Assembly: GCA_029934775.1 (NCBI GenBank)
Contig: JAOZLO010000180.1
Coordinates: 1 to 6,171 of the forward strand
From: Desulfocapsaceae bacterium
Lineage (GTDB): Bacteria > Desulfobacterota > Desulfobulbia > Desulfobulbales > Desulfocapsaceae
Length of the DNA: 6,171 nt
Direction of reading: 5' to 3'
Part shown: piece by piece, positions 6,116-6,171 of the stretch
Numbering within the stretch: position 1 is the stretch's first letter
How the letters are laid out: the number at the start of each line of letters is the position of its first letter
Notes under the pieces: generated by a model
What the model was told of the DNA's origin: nothing
Databases searched by the model: none
Seen by the model: the letters and a program-made list of their open reading frames with translations, nothing else
Translations under genes and position numbers: made by a program

Positions 6116-6171
6116 ATGAGTGCAAAATTTACCCATCTTCATGTTCATACACAATACAGTCTGCTCGACGG
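6116..6171 (+). CDS. dnaE: DNA polymerase III alpha subunit, N-terminal fragment
   Basis: The catalytic subunit of the replicative DNA polymerase. Only 18 full codons are present before the window ends, but they read MSAKFTHLHVHTQYSLLDG (the last residue inferred from GG), which matches the very conserved DnaE start with the PHP-domain HxH motif and YSLLDG. The gene begins five bases after the lipoprotein stop. An essential gene directly behind a lipoprotein suggests either shared transcription or a dnaE promoter within the lipoprotein gene; none was recognised. Other PHP-domain proteins share HxH, but the full string fits DnaE best. Confidence 0.88.
   Translation, partial: MSAKFTHLHVHTQYSLLD

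Noticed and set aside
5840..6154. A minus-strand open frame with a repetitive Ala/Pro/Arg product.
   Set aside because: It is the antisense reading of the pentapeptide repeats; the periodicity is inherited from the + strand gene.

Overview
The window is about 40% G+C by eye and reads almost entirely on the + strand: four closely packed complete genes plus a lipoprotein gene, then the first 18 codons of dnaE. A lipobox protein and a MotB-type protein with a peptidoglycan-binding OmpA domain point to a motile, diderm (Gram-negative) bacterium. The combination of a class III (Firmicutes-type) fructose-1,6-bisphosphatase with these envelope genes would fit a member of the Desulfobacterota (Desulfobulbales-like), but that assignment is a guess from gene content and not proven by the sequence.

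Region 1 (1-2987): a rho-independent terminator of an upstream gene (13-57), a short leader with two candidate promoters, then a complete class III fructose-1,6-bisphosphatase (184-2019) and, 20 bases later, a protein of the GlpX/class II fructose-1,6-bisphosphatase family (2040-2987). The class III enzyme has all expected metallophosphoesterase motifs. The GlpX-like protein has kept the fold-specific C-terminal motifs but has lost four of the five metal-binding acidic residues of class II enzymes, so it looks like a catalytically dead or repurposed partner. This pair is the most unusual thing in the window.

Region 2 (2988-5078): a 102-base gap with a possible sigma-28-like -10 element, then a stator pair in the order motB-motA, reversed relative to the common motA-motB order. 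The MotB-like protein has an extended cytoplasmic N-terminus and a long Ser/Pro/Thr/Glu-rich linker before the OmpA domain. The MotA-like protein is compact (269 residues), with Ser at the ion-selectivity position of TM3 and Gln where rotor-contacting Glu is usual.

Region 3 (5079-6171): a 126-base gap with nested inverted repeats (terminator or attenuator), then a lipoprotein made of a small two-cysteine domain, a Pro/Ser linker and 19 tandem pentapeptide repeats, and, five bases after its stop codon, the start of DNA polymerase III alpha subunit (dnaE), cut by the window end.

No RNA genes, CRISPR, insertion sequences or phage genes were seen. No gene-free stretch exceeds 300 bases.
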